Shown here: positions 61,268 to 64,000 of the stretch, in pieces
How the letters are laid out: every line of letters begins with the position of its first letter
Numbering within the stretch: the first letter of the stretch is position 1
Assembly: GCA_020630015.1 (NCBI GenBank)
Contig: JAHDCF010000007.1
Coordinates: forward strand, 38,337 to 102,336
Direction: 5' to 3'
From: Planktomarina sp.
Lineage (GTDB): Bacteria > Pseudomonadota > Alphaproteobacteria > Rhodobacterales > Rhodobacteraceae
Length of the DNA: 64,000 bases
The notes under the pieces: generated by a model
The model's database searches: none
What the model saw: only the letters and a program-made list of their open reading frames with translations
What the model was told of the DNA's origin: nothing
Made by a program: the position numbers and the translations under genes

Positions 61268-62020
61268 ATGGCACGCCCCGTTGTTGGCATTATTGGCAAC
61301 CATTACCTGATTAATGAGGAATATCCGGTTCACGCAGGCGGGCATATGAATTCTGCCGCTGTGCGGGATGTGTGCGATGCTTTGCCTTTGGTGGTGCCTT
61401 CTGATCCAGATATGGTTGATATTGCGGATTTGGTTGTGGCCTGTGATGGGTTTATCTTTACCGGTGGCCGCCCGAATGTTCATCCCAAACATTATGGTGA
61501 AGAGCTGACCCCAGCCTATGGCGACATGGACGAGGCCCGGGATGGGCTGGCGCTTCCGTTGATCCGCGCATTGGTGGATCGGGGGCAGCCCTTTTTGGCG
61601 ATCTGTCGCGGTTTTCAGGAAATGAATGTTGCGATGGGGGGATCTTTGCACCCTGAAATCCGGGATTTGCCGGGGCGCGACAATCACCGCATGCCTCCAG
61701 ATGGAACCTTGGACGAAAAATTTGCCCTGCGCCATGATGTGACAGTAACGCCTGATGGGCCTTTTGCGCAGATCTGGGGAAAAACAGTGGTGCGCACCAA
61801 CACCTTACATGGTCAAGGGATCAAAACCCCGGGCGATCGCATCGTTGTGGACGGCCATGCACCCGATGGCACGCCAGAGGCGATATATATCAAAGATGCA
61901 GCTGGCTTTGCCTTGGGGGTGCAGTGGCATCCGGAATATCAAGCCCATGTGGATCAGGTGTCCCGCCCGTTGTTTGAGGCATTTGGCAAAGCTGTTTGGG
62001 ATTGGTCGCGCCGGTCTTAA
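61268..62020 (+). CDS. Class-I glutamine-amidotransferase-like hydrolase (gamma-glutamyl-GABA hydrolase family)
   Basis: A 250-residue hydrolase. The nucleophile Cys sits in FLAICRGFQEMNVAMGGSL (about 115-133), and the His/Glu pair in GVQWHPEYQAHVD. DGFIFTGGRPNVHP is the oxyanion strand with the loop variations typical of PuuD-like enzymes, which release GABA from gamma-glutamyl-GABA in putrescine degradation. Other puu genes are absent nearby, so the substrate is unsure. ATG 61268 follows AAAGGAAGTATCCC. Together with the gamma-glutamylcyclotransferase-like gene at 214 it hints at gamma-glutamyl metabolism, but the two are 60 kb apart. Confidence 0.88.
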   Translation: MARPVVGIIGNHYLINEEYPVHAGGHMNSAAVRDVCDALPLVVPSDPDMVDIADLVVACDGFIFTGGRPNVHPKHYGEELTPAYGDMDEARDGLALPLIRALVDRGQPFLAICRGFQEMNVAMGGSLHPEIRDLPGRDNHRMPPDGTLDEKFALRHDVTVTPDGPFAQIWGKTVVRTNTLHGQGIKTPGDRIVVDGHAPDGTPEAIYIKDAAGFALGVQWHPEYQAHVDQVSRPLFEAFGKAVWDWSRRS

Positions 62021-62133
62021 GGGGTTGGGCCGTATCGATTCAGAGATGCCTCTTTTTTAATCGCTTTTGGACGGAAATTGAAATGTGTTGGCCCTCACGC
62101 TGCGTCGCCGCATGTTTTTGGCGTTAATCGCTT

Positions 62134-62150
62134 GCGCAATAATATTGCGC
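62134..62150. promoter_or_regulatory. Palindrome GCGCAAT-AAT-ATTGCGC upstream of pntA
   Basis: A perfect 7-bp inverted repeat (GCGCAAT/ATTGCGC) separated by AAT lies 68 bp upstream of the pntA start, in the only gene-free stretch (62021-62217) before the transhydrogenase genes. It could be a dimeric regulator's operator or, as RNA, a short hairpin without a U-tract. The regulator is unknown. Confidence 0.4.
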
Positions 62151-62217
62151 GGGTTACGTGCGATCATTCCAATTACTTTAGCAAACGGTGAGATGCCGCG
62201 CGGAAAGGACGAAAATC

Positions 62218-63789
62218 GTGAAAATCGGAGCACTAAAAGAAACGTTTGAGGGCGAAAATCGCGTTGCGATGACCCCAGACAGCGCAGTTCAACTTCAAAA
62301 ACTTGGGTATGACTGCATCATTGAAAAAGGCGCCGGAAAGGCCGCGGGCTTCGATGACAAATTGTACAAAGACGCAGGCGTAGAGGTTGCCTCATCCGCC
62401 GCCGCTTTGACAAAGTCGAGCGATATTATCATCAAGGTACGTCCACCATCAGAAACCGAAGTGAAGCGACTTTCTTCTGATAAAACATTGATTTCATTCT
62501 TCTATCCTGCTGCGAATGAAGCGTTGATGAACCTTGCGAAATCCAAGGGCGCCAGCGTGATCGCCATGGATATGGTGCCGCGCATCAGCCGCGCGCAGAA
62601 GATGGATGCCCTGTCATCCATGGCCAATATCGCCGGGTATCGCGCGGTAATTGAGGCCGGTAACAACTTTGGCCGGTTCTTTACAGGGCAGGTGACAGCC
62701 GCCGGTAAGGTGCCACCCGCGAAGGTTTTGGTTGTGGGTGCGGGTGTGGCCGGTCTGGCCGCAATCGGTACTGCGACATCGCTGGGCGCGATCACTTACG
62801 CCTTTGATGTGCGGCCCGAAGTGGCCGAGCAAGTGGAATCCATGGGCGCTGAATTTGTGTTTCTGGACTTCGAAGAAGAACAGCAAGACGGGGCCGCCAC
62901 AGGGGGCTATGCCGCTGTATCTTCACCAGAATTTGCTGCAGCGCAGCTTGCCAAGTTTCGCGAACTGGCCCCAGACGTGGACATTGTGATCACCACGGCC
63001 CTGATTCCGAACCGTGAAGCGCCAGAGCTGTGGACCGAAGATATGGTGAAATCCATGAAGCCCGGTTCCGTGATCGTCGATCTGGCCGCTGAACGGGGCG
63101 GCAACTGCAAGCTTACGGTTATGGATGAGAAGATTGTCACGAAAAATGGCGTGACGATTATTGGCTACACCGACTTCCCTTCACGGATGGCGGCGCAATC
63201 TTCGACCCTGTATGCCACAAATATTCGCCATATGATGGCTGATCTGACGCCCGTAAAGGACGGACAGGTCAATCACGATATGGAAGATGATGTGATCCGC
63301 GGGGCGACAATTGCCCATGCGGGCGAAATCACCTTTCCGCCACCACCGCCAAAGGTTCAGGCCATTGCGGCCCAGCCAAAGGTCGAGGTGAAGGAAAAAA
63401 CACCCGAAGACATCCGCGCTGAGGAGGCAGCAGCCTTCAAAAAACAAACCATCAATCAGGTGGCCTTGCTGGCCATCGGTGGCGCGCTGATTTTGGGTGT
63501 GGGTCTTGTGGCACCCGCCAGCTTTATGCAGCACTTTATCGTGTTTGTACTGGCAGTCTTTGTAGGCTTCCAAGTGATCTGGGGCGTGGCGCATTCGTTG
63601 CACACGCCTTTGATGGCTGTCACGAACGCCATTTCATCCATCATCATTCTTGGCGCGCTGATGCAGATCGGATCAGGCAACGCCATTGTGGTGATCTTGG
63701 CGGCGCTGTCTGTCTTTATGGCGGGCATAAACATCTTTGGCGGTTTTATGGTCACGCGGCGCATGCTGGCCATGTTCCAGAAATCTTGA
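62218..63789 (+). CDS. pntA: NAD(P) transhydrogenase subunit alpha
   Basis: A 523-residue subunit of the proton-translocating transhydrogenase that couples NADH-to-NADP+ hydride transfer to the proton gradient, making NADPH. The N-terminal half (about 1-380) is the alanine-dehydrogenase-like NAD domain: [20 protein letters not shown] near 172-191 and the mobile-loop region [20 protein letters not shown] near 307-326. A Pro-rich linker (FPPPPPKVQ) leads to three or four membrane helices at the end. GTG 62218 ([13 protein letters not shown]) follows GGAAAGGAC and matches the family start; GTG 62188 is unlikely. It precedes pntB by 17 bp. Confidence 0.96.
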   Translation: MKIGALKETFEGENRVAMTPDSAVQLQKLGYDCIIEKGAGKAAGFDDKLYKDAGVEVASSAAALTKSSDIIIKVRPPSETEVKRLSSDKTLISFFYPAANEALMNLAKSKGASVIAMDMVPRISRAQKMDALSSMANIAGYRAVIEAGNNFGRFFTGQVTAAGKVPPAKVLVVGAGVAGLAAIGTATSLGAITYAFDVRPEVAEQVESMGAEFVFLDFEEEQQDGAATGGYAAVSSPEFAAAQLAKFRELAPDVDIVITTALIPNREAPELWTEDMVKSMKPGSVIVDLAAERGGNCKLTVMDEKIVTKNGVTIIGYTDFPSRMAAQSSTLYATNIRHMMADLTPVKDGQVNHDMEDDVIRGATIAHAGEITFPPPPPKVQAIAAQPKVEVKEKTPEDIRAEEAAAFKKQTINQVALLAIGGALILGVGLVAPASFMQHFIVFVLAVFVGFQVIWGVAHSLHTPLMAVTNAISSIIILGALMQIGSGNAIVVILAALSVFMAGINIFGGFMVTRRMLAMFQKS

Positions 63790-63806
63790 AGTAGGAGGGC
63801 GAAGCA

Positions 63807-64000
63807 ATGGAATTTGGTTTCACCACAGCGGCTTATGTTGTCGCAGCTGTTTTGTTCATCCTGTCTTTGGGTGGATTGTCAGGCCAAGAAAGCGCGAAAC
63901 GCGCGGTTTGGTATGGAATTGCAGGTATGGCGCTGGCCGTCTTTGCCACGTTGATCGGGCCGGGTGCGGGCTTTTGGCTTTTGTCACTGGTTTTGATTGC
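63807..64000 (+). CDS. pntB: NAD(P) transhydrogenase subunit beta, 5' part
   Basis: The first 64 codons of pntB are in the window; the rest runs off the right edge. The peptide MEFGFTTAAYVVAAVLFILS followed by GGLSGQESAKRAVWYGIAGM is the standard PntB N terminus, with the first two membrane helices visible. AGGAGG at good distance precedes ATG 63807. With pntA it makes the membrane proton channel and the NADP-binding side of the transhydrogenase. Confidence 0.95.
   Translation, partial: MEFGFTTAAYVVAAVLFILSLGGLSGQESAKRAVWYGIAGMALAVFATLIGPGAGFWLLSLVLI

Noticed and set aside
1..64000. CRISPR arrays, insertion sequences, prophage genes, tRNA or rRNA genes
   Set aside because: None seen: no spaced identical repeats of CRISPR length, no transposase or integrase, and no tRNA-like cloverleaf noticed in gene-free regions.

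Overview
The window looks like a chromosomal segment of a marine alphaproteobacterium of the order Rhodobacterales (Roseobacter group). The reasons are gene content and order: a complete dcw cell-wall/division cluster preceded by an UpsM-like leader RNA, a DUF1127 gene followed by anti-Shine-Dalgarno hairpins of the CcsR type, an Fnr-type box in front of hemN, CobS/CobT cobaltochelatase genes near a J-domain gene and bolA, and the proton-translocating transhydrogenase. Base composition is moderate by eye. No tRNA, rRNA, CRISPR array, insertion sequence or prophage gene was seen; this is mostly core genome with small accessory insertions.

Layout. 1-4.4 kb: a possible cyclic-nucleotide signalling patch, with a cut-off kinase-like gene, a gamma-glutamylcyclotransferase-like gene, two metallo-beta-lactamase-like genes, a three-helix membrane protein with a cyclic-nucleotide-binding domain, and a Crp-family regulator. 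A perfect TGTGA-N6-TCACA palindrome precedes the second metallo-hydrolase gene. 4.4-7.6 kb: hemN with its Fnr box, a decayed DUF2478 fragment and a Sel1-repeat protein. 7.6-11.4 kb: a catabolic cassette (GntR regulator, Gfo/Idh/MocA oxidoreductase, isopropylmalate-type dehydrogenase, divergent HpcH/HpaI aldolase). 11.4-14.3 kb: an 11-bp-period repeat element, a prepilin peptidase, a LysE exporter, the DUF1127/CcsR-like locus and the Mrp Fe-S carrier.

14.3-34.9 kb is the dcw cluster: UpsM-like RNA, mraZ, rsmH, ftsL, ftsI, murE, murF, mraY, murD, (antisense flavoprotein), ftsW, murG, murC, murB, ddl, ftsQ, ftsA, ftsZ, closed by a strong terminator. Many genes overlap by ATGA, suggesting translational coupling. 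Together they make lipid II from UDP-GlcNAc-derived precursors, flip and polymerise it at the septum, and build the Z-ring. lpxC, bamD and recN follow, as in many alphaproteobacteria.

38.5-50.7 kb: a FAD-linked oxidase, a ClC channel, DUF427, aminopeptidase P, then cobS - small exported protein - cobT (cobalt insertion for B12). A SigK/RskA-like sigma/anti-sigma pair with a fasciclin protein and an exported MsrB lies between cobS and the J-domain/bolA pair. 50.7-64 kb: a second copy of the 11-bp repeat element, a divergent epimerase/LysR pair, gatB, pepN, photolyase plus DUF2256, malate synthase G, a GlcG-like protein, a class-I glutamine amidotransferase-like hydrolase, pntA and the start of pntB.

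Most noteworthy for follow-up: the paired 11-bp repeat elements with an identical 25-bp spacing to GGTTAAC; the Crp-site/phosphodiesterase-like/CNBD cassette; arrays of TGGGN-type MraZ boxes upstream of the UpsM-like RNA; the CcsR-like hairpins; and the SigK-RskA-fasciclin-MsrB module.
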